Source: a virus
Virus record (IMG/VR): IMGVR_UViG_3300042389_000225
Coordinates: 1 to 24,703 of that record
Direction: 5' to 3' (one strand)
DNA: 24,703 nucleotides
The notes below the pieces were generated by a model. The model searched no databases and was not told the DNA's origin. It worked only from the letters and a program-made list of their open reading frames with translations. Made by a program: the position numbers and the translations under genes. Every line of letters starts with the position of its first letter. Positions within the stretch are counted from its first letter, which is position 1. Shown piece after piece: positions 13,644-20,935 of this stretch.

Positions 13644-14139
13644 AGATTTAATTGCGAAATTCCAATTTTGGAAAGCAAGAAAGTTCTTAAAGTTTGGTAG
13701 AGACTACGATCTTTTTCTAGATCTTTCAAACAAAGATGCTATTGCTATTAAGATAATCAAGAAATATCCTGGTGTCATATTTGAGATTACTGATATCCAT
13801 ATGTCCAGTGATAATGAAATGTCATACAATATTTCAATTATCTCTAATCCTAATCTTTGTAATGTAGAATCTAATAAGTTTAAGAACTTTACTTCTGCCA
13901 TACTTCGTAATATAATTACTGATTCGGTAGAACACGCCACAAGGGTAATAGATGAAAACAGAAACACTAATTTTGTCGAATCTGATGCGGAACGAGTCTT
14001 TCATGAGGAAGACTCTGCCCTTTCTGAAGAAAGAGTATCTGACAGAAAGCCACGAAAGAAAGGTATTCGAAGAAATAAAAGAGTTCATTCTAAAGTACAA
14101 CAGTCTGCCTCCGAAAGCAGCGCTGGAGATCAGCCTTAA
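13636..14139 (+). CDS. 40: Gene 40-like protein (head vertex assembly chaperone by position)
   Basis: A 167-residue protein starting MFEDLIAKFQFWKARKFLKF, with an amphipathic N-terminal helix and a beta-rich middle (AIAIKIIKKYPGVIFEITDI). It lies exactly between uvsX and 41, the place of T4 gene 40 (about 114 residues, membrane-associated, assists prohead portal initiation); the assignment rests on synteny and general resemblance. The last 62 codons overlap gene 41 in a different frame and encode a charged, probably disordered tail (ERVSDRKPRKKGIRRNKRV). Start ATG 13636 is preceded by GAGGAAG inside uvsX. The overlap makes this tail longer than in T4 and may be an overprinted extension. Confidence 0.65.
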   Translation: MFEDLIAKFQFWKARKFLKFGRDYDLFLDLSNKDAIAIKIIKKYPGVIFEITDIHMSSDNEMSYNISIISNPNLCNVESNKFKNFTSAILRNIITDSVEHATRVIDENRNTNFVESDAERVFHEEDSALSEERVSDRKPRKKGIRRNKRVHSKVQQSASESSAGDQP

Positions 14140-15328
14140 AGAATCTACGAAACTCACAGAGGGTGAGTTAAATAAGTCACTCGAACTCCTAAAGGAAATC
14201 TCGAATGACAAGTCAGAGCAAAAACTCGAGTGGCTTCTTGACACTACAGAAAAGTTCTGCCAAGAAAAAGCGATTTACAATGCCATCATGGATTCCATTC
14301 AGATCCTGGATGGCAAAGATCAAGCAAGGGGCAAAGGAAGCATTCCTACTCTTTTGTCTGATGCTCTGGGGGTTAGTTTCGATCCTCACATTGGTCATGA
14401 TTTTTTGGATAGTTACGCTGATCGCTACGATTTTTATCATCGCGTCGAAAAAAGAATCCCCTTCGATCTTGAATATTTCAACAAAATCACTAAAGGTGGA
14501 TTACCACAAAAGACCCTTAACATTGCTCTTGCAGGTACTGGTGTCGGCAAGTCTCTGTTTATGTGTCATGTGGCTGCTGGTTGCCTGACGCAGAACTACA
14601 ATGTTCTATACATTACTCTAGAAATGGCTGAGGAGAAGATTGCTGAAAGAATCGACGCTAATCTCCTCAATGTTTCTCTTGACGATCTCATGAACATGCC
14701 GAAAGACATGTATGAGAAGCGAATGGGTAAACTCAGGGGTTCTGTCAAAGGCAAGTTAATTATTAAAGAATATCCAACTGCGTCTGCGAATCCTGCTCAC
14801 TTCCGCGCATTGATTAACGATCTTGCACTGAAGAAGAACTTCCGCCCAGATATAATCTTCATTGACTACCTAAATATTTGCGCATCGTCTAGAATTAAGG
14901 CGGGTGCGAATGTAAACAGTTATACTTACATCAAGGCTATCGCCGAAGAACTGCGCGGTCTTGCGGTGGAGAATAATGTCCCGATTGTTTCTGCAACTCA
15001 AACAACTCGTTCAGGGTTCAGTAACTCGGATCCTGGACTCGAAGATACTTCTGAATCGTTCGGTCTACCTGCGACTGCTGACTTTATGTTTGCTCTTGTT
15101 AGCACTGAAGAGTTGCAGCAACTTAATCAGTTACTCGTCAAGCAACTTAAAAATCGTTATAACGATCCCAACCTCCATAAACGATTTACGATTGGAGTTG
15201 ACAGAGCCAAGATGAAGTTGTACGATCTTGAACAGAAAGCCCAAGATTCAGTGATGCAGGAAAACAACTCAAAGCCAGCCTTTGATCGTGGTCGAAGCAC
15301 AGATAAGTTTAAGAATCTAAAAGTATGA
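13952..15328 (+). CDS. 41: Replicative DNA helicase gp41 (DnaB-like)
   Basis: A 458-residue helicase (T4 gp41 has 475). The N-terminal domain aligns with T4 from the first residues (ILSNLMRNESF, then YNSLPPKAALEISL). The RecA-like motor has Walker A GTGVGKS (195-201), ITLEMAEE with the catalytic Glu at about 224, and Walker B FIDYLNIC (D305), then SATQTTRSGF and SFGLPATADFM. It unwinds the fork with the gp61 primase, which is not in this window. AAGGG upstream supports ATG 13952. The first 62 codons also encode the tail of the gene 40-like protein in another frame. Its end overlaps the following gene by ATGA. Confidence 0.96.
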   Translation: MKTETLILSNLMRNESFMRKTLPFLKKEYLTESHERKVFEEIKEFILKYNSLPPKAALEISLKESTKLTEGELNKSLELLKEISNDKSEQKLEWLLDTTEKFCQEKAIYNAIMDSIQILDGKDQARGKGSIPTLLSDALGVSFDPHIGHDFLDSYADRYDFYHRVEKRIPFDLEYFNKITKGGLPQKTLNIALAGTGVGKSLFMCHVAAGCLTQNYNVLYITLEMAEEKIAERIDANLLNVSLDDLMNMPKDMYEKRMGKLRGSVKGKLIIKEYPTASANPAHFRALINDLALKKNFRPDIIFIDYLNICASSRIKAGANVNSYTYIKAIAEELRGLAVENNVPIVSATQTTRSGFSNSDPGLEDTSESFGLPATADFMFALVSTEELQQLNQLLVKQLKNRYNDPNLHKRFTIGVDRAKMKLYDLEQKAQDSVMQENNSKPAFDRGRSTDKFKNLKV

Positions 15329-15951
15329 GAATTATGAAGGATGTGCATAAACGCCAAAAGCAGATTGCTGACTTAATTGATAATTGGGTTGGCGAAAAAA
15401 GAATTGCACCTCTGATTCGTAAACTCAACAAACTTTTTGAGAAGGATAAAGTTGTATTTGCTTCCAGTCGATACGATGAAAAGTATTATGCAGATTATCC
15501 AATACTTGTTTCTGGTTTATACCAGTCTCGTTTTATGGGTATCCCCGACTGCATTTACATCTATCTTAGCCTTCCATCTGATAAACTGTCAGTGACCATG
15601 ACACCAAAGGGTGCTAAAAATTTGTCAGTCAATGTCACCAAAGTGCTTTTTCATGAGCTGCGTCATCGACAGCAAAACATCAAGAGAAAGTATAAAATTA
15701 CACCTGCACCATATAAAGTAGAAGATGTAGAACGCGATTATCAGATGATGTATCTGGGTTCGACTGATGAAATAGATGCTTATGCATTCGAAACAAAGTT
15801 CGATAATGTTGCGCTAAATAAATTACGAAAAGCGCATACGATTGGCTGGAGAAATTCTGAAGCCATCTTTATGTATCGCAAAAACTTTCGGGATCAAGAT
15901 CCTAAAGTTTGGAAAAAGTTTTTAAAGAAGGTTTATAAAAATGGCAGATAA
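15325..15951 (+). CDS. Putative zinc metallopeptidase (HExxH)
   Basis: A 208-residue protein with H110-E111-L-R-H114 (KVLFHELRHRQQ), a canonical HExxH zinc/catalytic motif at the start of a helix. About 35 residues later STDEIDAYAFE (146-156) offers a third ligand, E149 or E156, as in gluzincin-type peptidases. No signal peptide or membrane segment is seen, so it should act in the cytoplasm or inside the virion. Substrate unknown. It starts at ATG 15325 overlapping gp41 (ATGA), although ATG 15334 is possible, and overlaps the next gene by 11 bases. It is not the T4-type prohead protease gp21, which is a serine enzyme. The motif is clear; activity is inference. Confidence 0.7.
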   Translation: MRIMKDVHKRQKQIADLIDNWVGEKRIAPLIRKLNKLFEKDKVVFASSRYDEKYYADYPILVSGLYQSRFMGIPDCIYIYLSLPSDKLSVTMTPKGAKNLSVNVTKVLFHELRHRQQNIKRKYKITPAPYKVEDVERDYQMMYLGSTDEIDAYAFETKFDNVALNKLRKAHTIGWRNSEAIFMYRKNFRDQDPKVWKKFLKKVYKNGR

Positions 15952-17152
15952 AACGGCACTCCAAGAAGCAGCCCAAGCGTTATTCTGTGCATTAGCAGAT
16001 TATTTGGGACATAGAGAATCAACAAAAGTTTTTGATAAAAAAGTTTATAAGACTTATGAAGATTTCACTGCCAAATATAATCCTCCTGGACAAAAAAATA
16101 TAACGCAAGTTATAAAAGAAGCATATAAAACTAATGTGAATACGCCTGGAGTTTCTTTAGCAGACATTGAAAAGTTTTTAATTTCTGATAAAACTTGGTT
16201 TCATTCCTCTATGCATATTGCAAAACAGGTTTTAGTAGAAGTTGGTAATATCAATCAAAAATTCAATAGAATTAAAAATGTCAACTGGAGTAATATCATT
16301 TATGTTCGTGGTGATGATGAAGTTATGGGTAATATCCAAACTCTATTTTCACGAGCAAATAAAATCTTAAAAGAAGTCGAAGGTCCATCAAAAGCATTTG
16401 GTAATATTAATAAGTGGAGTCCAGCAGATATTTACTTTGCAACCCCAGTAGCAAAAAAAAAGTTGGCTGTGGCAGTTTCAAAACAGCCAAAAATAACATT
16501 TGAAGAACTTAATGGAATGATCTCAGGTATGATTGATTCTGCAGATCTTCTTCCACTTTCTTTAAAGAAGCAAACAGGAGAGGTTGAAGTTGTTAAAGTT
16601 AACTTTGAGGGTGGTGGTGAACTGCCATATATATTTGCAGGCATTGGTGGTAAAGCAGAAGATGCAAGATCATTAGTTGTGGAGATAAGTAAGACCGATA
16701 AATCCACAGATATTGTGATTCGTCATGATGCTGCGACAGGCACATTTTCTGGTGGAACATATAAAATGGAAATACGGTCAAAGGGTGGGGCGCGAGGTGG
16801 TTCACTCTCAGGAAATAAAATAATTGACGTGGCAAAATCAGTTGATTCTCAATTTGGTAATAAATTAGAATTATCTATGCAAACAGCTAAACGAGGTTTT
16901 GCAGAAGAAGCAACAAAAAAATTAAAAGATCTTAAGAAAGAACCAAAAGATTCTCCAGAAGGTATTCGATACAGAGAAATTAGAAATGATTTGAGTAAAA
17001 AGTATTTTACTGATTCTGGACCAAATAAAGAGATAAAAGATTATCTTGTGAGTAATGCGCGCAGTGGAAAATCAACTAAATTAATAAAATCATTTATAGT
17101 TGCTGCAGCATCTGGAAGTGATTACTCAGCGAAATATGTTATTGCAAAATAA
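15941..17152 (+). CDS. Large hypothetical phage protein with possible PD-(D/E)xK-like motifs
   Basis: A 403-residue protein with no named domain I can assign with confidence. The most striking pair is KWSPADIYFA (D163) followed about 40 residues later by LLPLSLKK (K209-K210). The 'KW.PADIW ... L(I/L).(V/L)SLKK' pattern recurs in phage proteins and resembles the D...(S/E)xK core of restriction-like nucleases; this is inference. The C-terminal third (RSKGGARGGSLSGNK, then KKLKDLKKEPKD) is basic. Codon choice is visibly more A/T-ending than in gp41 or the sugar genes, which may mean a separate origin. Overlaps the metallopeptidase gene by 11 bases; the second sugar island starts 11 bases after it. 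Confidence 0.6.
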   Translation: MADKTALQEAAQALFCALADYLGHRESTKVFDKKVYKTYEDFTAKYNPPGQKNITQVIKEAYKTNVNTPGVSLADIEKFLISDKTWFHSSMHIAKQVLVEVGNINQKFNRIKNVNWSNIIYVRGDDEVMGNIQTLFSRANKILKEVEGPSKAFGNINKWSPADIYFATPVAKKKLAVAVSKQPKITFEELNGMISGMIDSADLLPLSLKKQTGEVEVVKVNFEGGGELPYIFAGIGGKAEDARSLVVEISKTDKSTDIVIRHDAATGTFSGGTYKMEIRSKGGARGGSLSGNKIIDVAKSVDSQFGNKLELSMQTAKRGFAEEATKKLKDLKKEPKDSPEGIRYREIRNDLSKKYFTDSGPNKEIKDYLVSNARSGKSTKLIKSFIVAAASGSDYSAKYVIAK

Positions 17153-17162
17153 TTGAGGTTTT

Positions 17163-18110
17163 ATGACTACATTTGTGACTGGTGGATTGGGGTTTATTGG
17201 TTCTAATTTTGTAATCTCCCACCTTAAAAAATATCCTTCGGATGAGATTGTCGTCCTCGACAATTACTCTTATTCTGCAAACAGCAGTAATCTAGATAAA
17301 TTTTATGATGACTGGCGATTGCAAGTCAAGAGAGTTGACATTCGCAATCTTCAATTTTTGGAGCACATGTATTCCAGCTATGAACCAGATATTATTTTCC
17401 ATTTTGCGGCTGAGTCTCATGTTGATAATTCTATCCGTGGTGACGATGACTTTCTTAGCACCAATATTAACGGCACCCATAACATTCTAAAGTGCATCAA
17501 GAAATATGGCGGCAAGTTAGTCCATGTTTCTACTGATGAAGTTTATGGAAGTCTTGGTCCAGATGATCCTTCGTTCAGCGAAACAACGCCATACGACCCA
17601 CGCAACCCATACTCTGCAACTAAAGCAGCCAGCGACCACCTAGTTCGCTCGTATGTAAACACGCATAACCTAGAAGCAGTTGTAACTAACTGTTCGAATA
17701 ACTATGGTCCTCGTCAGCACAAAGAAAAGTTTATTCCAACAATCATTCAACATATCAAAAACAACACACCTATTCCTGTTTACGGTAATGGTTCTAATAT
17801 TCGTGACTGGTTATTTGTTGAAGACCATTGCGATGCACTTTTAACTATTGGCGAAAACTTTAAGCGTGGTGAACGGTACAACATTGGTGGTGGATTTGAG
17901 TGTGACAATCTAAGCATGGTATCTATGATTTTGGATATCATGGGCAAGCCACCAGAAACACATAAAAACTGGATTAATTTTGTGGATGATCGAAAGGGTC
18001 ATGATTTGCGTTATTCGATGGATTCAAGTAAACTTAAAAATGAACTTGGATGGGAAGCAAAAACAAATATATTTGATGGTTTGAGAAAAACTGTGGAGTG
18101 GTATCTATGA
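17163..18110 (+). CDS. rmlB: dTDP-glucose 4,6-dehydratase
   Basis: A 315-residue extended short-chain dehydrogenase with all RmlB hallmarks: G7-x2-G10-x2-G13 (TGGLGFIG), AAESHVDNSI (82-91), the catalytic T124-D125-E126 in VSTDEVYGS, and Y150-x3-K154 (NPYSATKAASDH), then NCSNNYGPRQHKEKFIP. The STDE triplet separates 4,6-dehydratases from epimerases, and the DNSI/RQHKEKFIP context favours the dTDP-glucose enzyme. It makes dTDP-4-keto-6-deoxy-D-glucose, the branch point to rhamnose and many deoxysugars. First gene of the second sugar island, overlapping rmlA by ATGA. Start ATG 17163, with TGAGG about five bases upstream as a modest ribosome site. Slightly shorter than bacterial RmlB (about 350). 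Confidence 0.95.
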   Translation: MTTFVTGGLGFIGSNFVISHLKKYPSDEIVVLDNYSYSANSSNLDKFYDDWRLQVKRVDIRNLQFLEHMYSSYEPDIIFHFAAESHVDNSIRGDDDFLSTNINGTHNILKCIKKYGGKLVHVSTDEVYGSLGPDDPSFSETTPYDPRNPYSATKAASDHLVRSYVNTHNLEAVVTNCSNNYGPRQHKEKFIPTIIQHIKNNTPIPVYGNGSNIRDWLFVEDHCDALLTIGENFKRGERYNIGGGFECDNLSMVSMILDIMGKPPETHKNWINFVDDRKGHDLRYSMDSSKLKNELGWEAKTNIFDGLRKTVEWYL

Positions 18111-18982
18111 GAAAGGGTATAATTTTATCAGGTGGAATGGGCACTCGTTTGTACCCATGCACCGAAGTGACTTCGAAACAATTACTGCCAGTTTATGATA
18201 AACCGCTGGTGTATTATCCGCTATCGACATTGATGATGGCTGGTATTCGCGATATCATGATTGTCAATTCACCAAACGACGCAGAAGCATTCAAGCGACT
18301 CTGTGGTGATGGATCTCAATGGGGCATCAATATCTCATACTCAATCCAGCCAGAGCCAAAGGGTATTGCTGAGTGTTTCCGTATCTGCGAAGAATGGATC
18401 GGAAAGGATGATGTTGCGCTTATTCTTGGCGATAACATTTTCTATGGAAATGATTTGATTAATCGTTTCGCTCATGCTAACTGGAACAGAACAGGATGTA
18501 CTCTATTTGCATATCATGTCAGTGACCCTGAGCGATTCGGCGTTGTTGAGTTTAACGATAACAATGATCCCATTGATGTTCACGAAAAGCCAGCCAACCC
18601 ACCTAGCAATTATGCAGTAACAGGTTTATACTTTTATGATAATAAAGTGGTAGACTATGCTTGGCAGATTACACCGTCGCATCGCGGTGAACTGGAAATT
18701 ACTGACATCAATAAATTGTACATGAAGAATCATGATTGTAAAGTTGAGTTTTTGAATCGTGGTGTTGCATGGATTGATACTGGGACATTCGAGTCTTTGT
18801 CAGAGGCATCTGTTTTTGTTGGATCAGTACAAAAAAGAACTGGAACGATGATTGCATGCCCCGAAGAGATTGCTTACAAGCATGCATGGATTACGCAGAA
18901 ACAAGTTGAAGAACAGGCTAATAAGTATGCCAAGTCGGATTATGGTAAGTATTTGTACAAAATTATTCACACGAGGATTTAA
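18107..18982 (+). CDS. rmlA: Glucose-1-phosphate thymidylyltransferase
   Basis: A 291-residue nucleotidyltransferase, the usual RmlA length. The signature GGMGTRLYP (9-17) with TSKQLLPVYDKP and the LILGDNIFYG metal/substrate motif are intact, and the C-terminal IACPEEIAYKHAWI is typical of RmlA. It condenses dTTP and glucose-1-phosphate to dTDP-glucose and pyrophosphate, directly before the RmlB step. GTGGAG eight bases upstream selects ATG 18107, overlapping the rmlB stop; the GTG at 18098 is rejected. Cellular RmlA is commonly feedback-inhibited by dTDP-rhamnose; I cannot tell from sequence whether this one is. Confidence 0.96.
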   Translation: MRKGIILSGGMGTRLYPCTEVTSKQLLPVYDKPLVYYPLSTLMMAGIRDIMIVNSPNDAEAFKRLCGDGSQWGINISYSIQPEPKGIAECFRICEEWIGKDDVALILGDNIFYGNDLINRFAHANWNRTGCTLFAYHVSDPERFGVVEFNDNNDPIDVHEKPANPPSNYAVTGLYFYDNKVVDYAWQITPSHRGELEITDINKLYMKNHDCKVEFLNRGVAWIDTGTFESLSEASVFVGSVQKRTGTMIACPEEIAYKHAWITQKQVEEQANKYAKSDYGKYLYKIIHTRI

Positions 18983-18984
18983 TT

Positions 18985-19758
18985 ATGCATTTTCTAGTAG
19001 TTGGTCGAGGATGGACGGGTAAAAAGGTATTCAAGGAATTGCTTCAGCGTGGGCATGTGGTAACATTTTGCTCCCATGAAGATGCAATCGATACTATAGA
19101 AAGAACCACATTTGATTGGGTTGTAAACTGTGCTGGTAAAACGGGAACCCCAAATGTTGATGCCTGTGAGTTGGACAAGCAGGGTACTATTGACGCCAAT
19201 GCAATTTTCCCAGCATTATTGGCTAATGCATGTGGATGGAGAACTCGTTTGGCGCATTTCTCCAGCGGGTGTATCTACATGGGTGATATTGATGATGTGG
19301 ACGCTCCACCAAACTATTTTGGTAGCATCTATTCAGTATCCAAGGGTGTTTCAGATGTCTATCTTGGCGATAAAGCGCAGGTTTATCGTATTCGTATGCC
19401 ATTTACTGGTGTCAACGAGTCTAAAAATTATCTTACAAAGGTCTATAACTACGCCAAACACGGTAAGTTAATTGATGCTGGCGAAAACTCATTAACAGAT
19501 CTTGATGAGGCTGTAAGCGTCGCCTGTAATCTTATGGAAGAACACGAGCCTAATGGGTACTATAACCTGGTAAATAAGGGTTCTGTAAACATGCATGAAC
19601 TTGCGGATCTTATGAAGATTGACCCGCAATGGTACACTCCAGAAGAATTTAAGGCAGCAACAGCAGCTGGGCGGTCAACCTGCACCATTCCTGCTTATGA
19701 GGGTATGTCGGATATTCGAGATGCACTCAAGAACGCTATTGCAAGTATGAAACTCTAA
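18985..19758 (+). CDS. NRS/ER-like nucleotide-sugar epimerase/4-reductase (RmlD superfamily)
   Basis: A 257-residue reductase of the RmlD superfamily, closest in my reading to plant NRS/ER (UER1) and its giant-virus relatives. Shared segments are VNCAGKTGTPNVDACE, SSGCIYMG, PPNYFGSIYSVSK, RIRMPFTGV and NYLTKVYNYAK. The N-terminal dinucleotide motif is G7-x-G9-x2-G12. The reductase pair is Y116/K120. The residues implicated in 3,5-epimerisation in the plant enzyme, a Cys in the GCI turn and a Lys in the NFITK segment, have counterparts at C96 and K152. If both activities are present, RmlA, RmlB and this protein make dTDP-L-rhamnose without RmlC, which is absent from the window. The residue match is from memory of the plant protein. 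Starts 2 bases after rmlA. Confidence 0.82.
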   Translation: MHFLVVGRGWTGKKVFKELLQRGHVVTFCSHEDAIDTIERTTFDWVVNCAGKTGTPNVDACELDKQGTIDANAIFPALLANACGWRTRLAHFSSGCIYMGDIDDVDAPPNYFGSIYSVSKGVSDVYLGDKAQVYRIRMPFTGVNESKNYLTKVYNYAKHGKLIDAGENSLTDLDEAVSVACNLMEEHEPNGYYNLVNKGSVNMHELADLMKIDPQWYTPEEFKAATAAGRSTCTIPAYEGMSDIRDALKNAIASMKL

Positions 19759-19770
19759 ATATACTAAATA
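19755..19770 (+). promoter_or_regulatory. Tandem CTAAATA, possible late promoter
   Basis: CTAAATA occurs at 19755-19761 and again at 19764-19770, separated by TA. T4 late promoters are TATAAATA, and CTAAATA-type variants are reported for T4-like cyanophages. It lies 28-44 bases upstream of the ATG at 19799, where probable virion genes begin after a 40-base gap. TGGAGAG at 19789-19795 is the ribosome site. The gp55/gp33 sigma system that would read it is not in the window. Confidence 0.5.
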
Positions 19771-19798
19771 AAAGGTAATCCCACAGTGTGGAGAGAGT

Positions 19799-20935
19799 AT
19801 GTTACAGTTCTCTGCCTTTTTAACAGAGGCGTCTAAAGCCGTAGGAATCCAGCATCTAGAGCATCCCTCTGATCGCACATTTGACGGTTCAAAACCAGCA
19901 TCTCAAGCACTCACTGCTCTCCGAGGCGTTGCTCTCGGAAGGACTCCAATTACACGCAAAATCGATGACAAAATGTCATTCCAGATCGTCCGCGAAAAAG
20001 ACGGTCGCGTTGGCGTAAAATACAAGGGTCCAGGCGCCAAGTATAACTACACTGCATCCGACGTCGACACTCAGCATGGCAAAAAACCATACCTTGCTGA
20101 GCCGCTTAAAGCCATTCTAGCACACGGCTACAAGGTTCTTCCTAAAAGAGCTGGCGAGTGGCAAGGTGGATTTATGTCCACTCCAGAAACTCGTGAAGAA
20201 ACCGATGGTAAGATCTCACACACTCCAAACACTATTAAGTATGCCGTCGATAAAAATTCTCCAGAAGGTAAAAAACTAGCCAAGTCTAAACTCAGCATCA
20301 CAGTCCACACTGAGTTAAAAGGTAGAAACAAAAAGGCAACACCTATCACGGATCAGTCGGAGTTTGGAGAACATCCAGATGTTCATCTAGTTAAACATGC
20401 TATCGGTAAAGAAGAACAAAGGTTAAGCCCAAAAGATCGTAAAGCCGTTGTGGAAAGATTAGCGGCTGCTCAAAAACTGATGAAAGGTCATTCCTATGAG
20501 CATCTTGCTGGTCACGAAGCAACACTCAGAACCTATGTAAACTCAACAGTCGACTCTGGCGAAAAGCCAACTGTTCAGGGATACACTCGCCATCTTACAA
20601 ACAGATGGGCAAAAGAAATCGACAAAGTTAAAACTGAGAAAGCCAAGAACGCTAAAGCCGCTGCTCGTGACTCTGCACTGGAGCATGTAAAGAACAATTC
20701 TGCTGCGTTTAAAACTACATTCGATATTCATCATAACACGCAAAAAGCAACTAATCTGCTTGCTCGCGGTTTAAATAAAACTGCAAGTGGCGAATATTCG
20801 CATTCTATTAGCGGTAAAGAATCTGGACCAGAAGGTTACTTTGCGAAAGGATTAAAAGTTGTAGATCGTGAGGAGTTTAGTAAACTTAACAGAGCAAGAT
20901 CTGCAGTGCTACGAGGACAAAAGAGTATCATATGA
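19799..20935 (+). CDS. DUF6267-like phage protein, possible nucleotidyltransferase fold
   Basis: A 378-residue protein. Segments KIDDKMSFQIV (about 54-64), KYKGPGAKYNYTASDV, EWQGGFM and ISHTPNTIKYAV line up with a family I recall from T4-like marine phages (DUF6267) in which the first motif usually reads KWDGAPA and the third QGDLM. The K-x-D-G style motif resembles the nucleotide-binding lysine of ATP/GTP-dependent ligases and capping enzymes, but here Gly is replaced by Asp, so activity is doubtful. The C-terminal half is lysine-rich and helical. It follows a candidate late promoter and overlaps the next gene by ATGA, so both are probably late and possibly packaged proteins. Identity of the family is from memory. 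Confidence 0.65.
   Translation: MLQFSAFLTEASKAVGIQHLEHPSDRTFDGSKPASQALTALRGVALGRTPITRKIDDKMSFQIVREKDGRVGVKYKGPGAKYNYTASDVDTQHGKKPYLAEPLKAILAHGYKVLPKRAGEWQGGFMSTPETREETDGKISHTPNTIKYAVDKNSPEGKKLAKSKLSITVHTELKGRNKKATPITDQSEFGEHPDVHLVKHAIGKEEQRLSPKDRKAVVERLAAAQKLMKGHSYEHLAGHEATLRTYVNSTVDSGEKPTVQGYTRHLTNRWAKEIDKVKTEKAKNAKAAARDSALEHVKNNSAAFKTTFDIHHNTQKATNLLARGLNKTASGEYSHSISGKESGPEGYFAKGLKVVDREEFSKLNRARSAVLRGQKSII

Noticed and set aside
13952-14139. Sequencing frameshift as explanation of the gene 40/41 overlap
   Set aside because: Both frames are open and sensible on each side of the overlap, and each has its own start with a ribosome site. A single indel would not be needed to restore either gene.
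13834-14244. 136-codon minus-strand frame over the gene 40/41 overlap
   Set aside because: Ser/Phe/Arg-rich shadow of lysine- and glutamate-rich coding sequence. It could hint at a triple overlap, but nothing supports translation.
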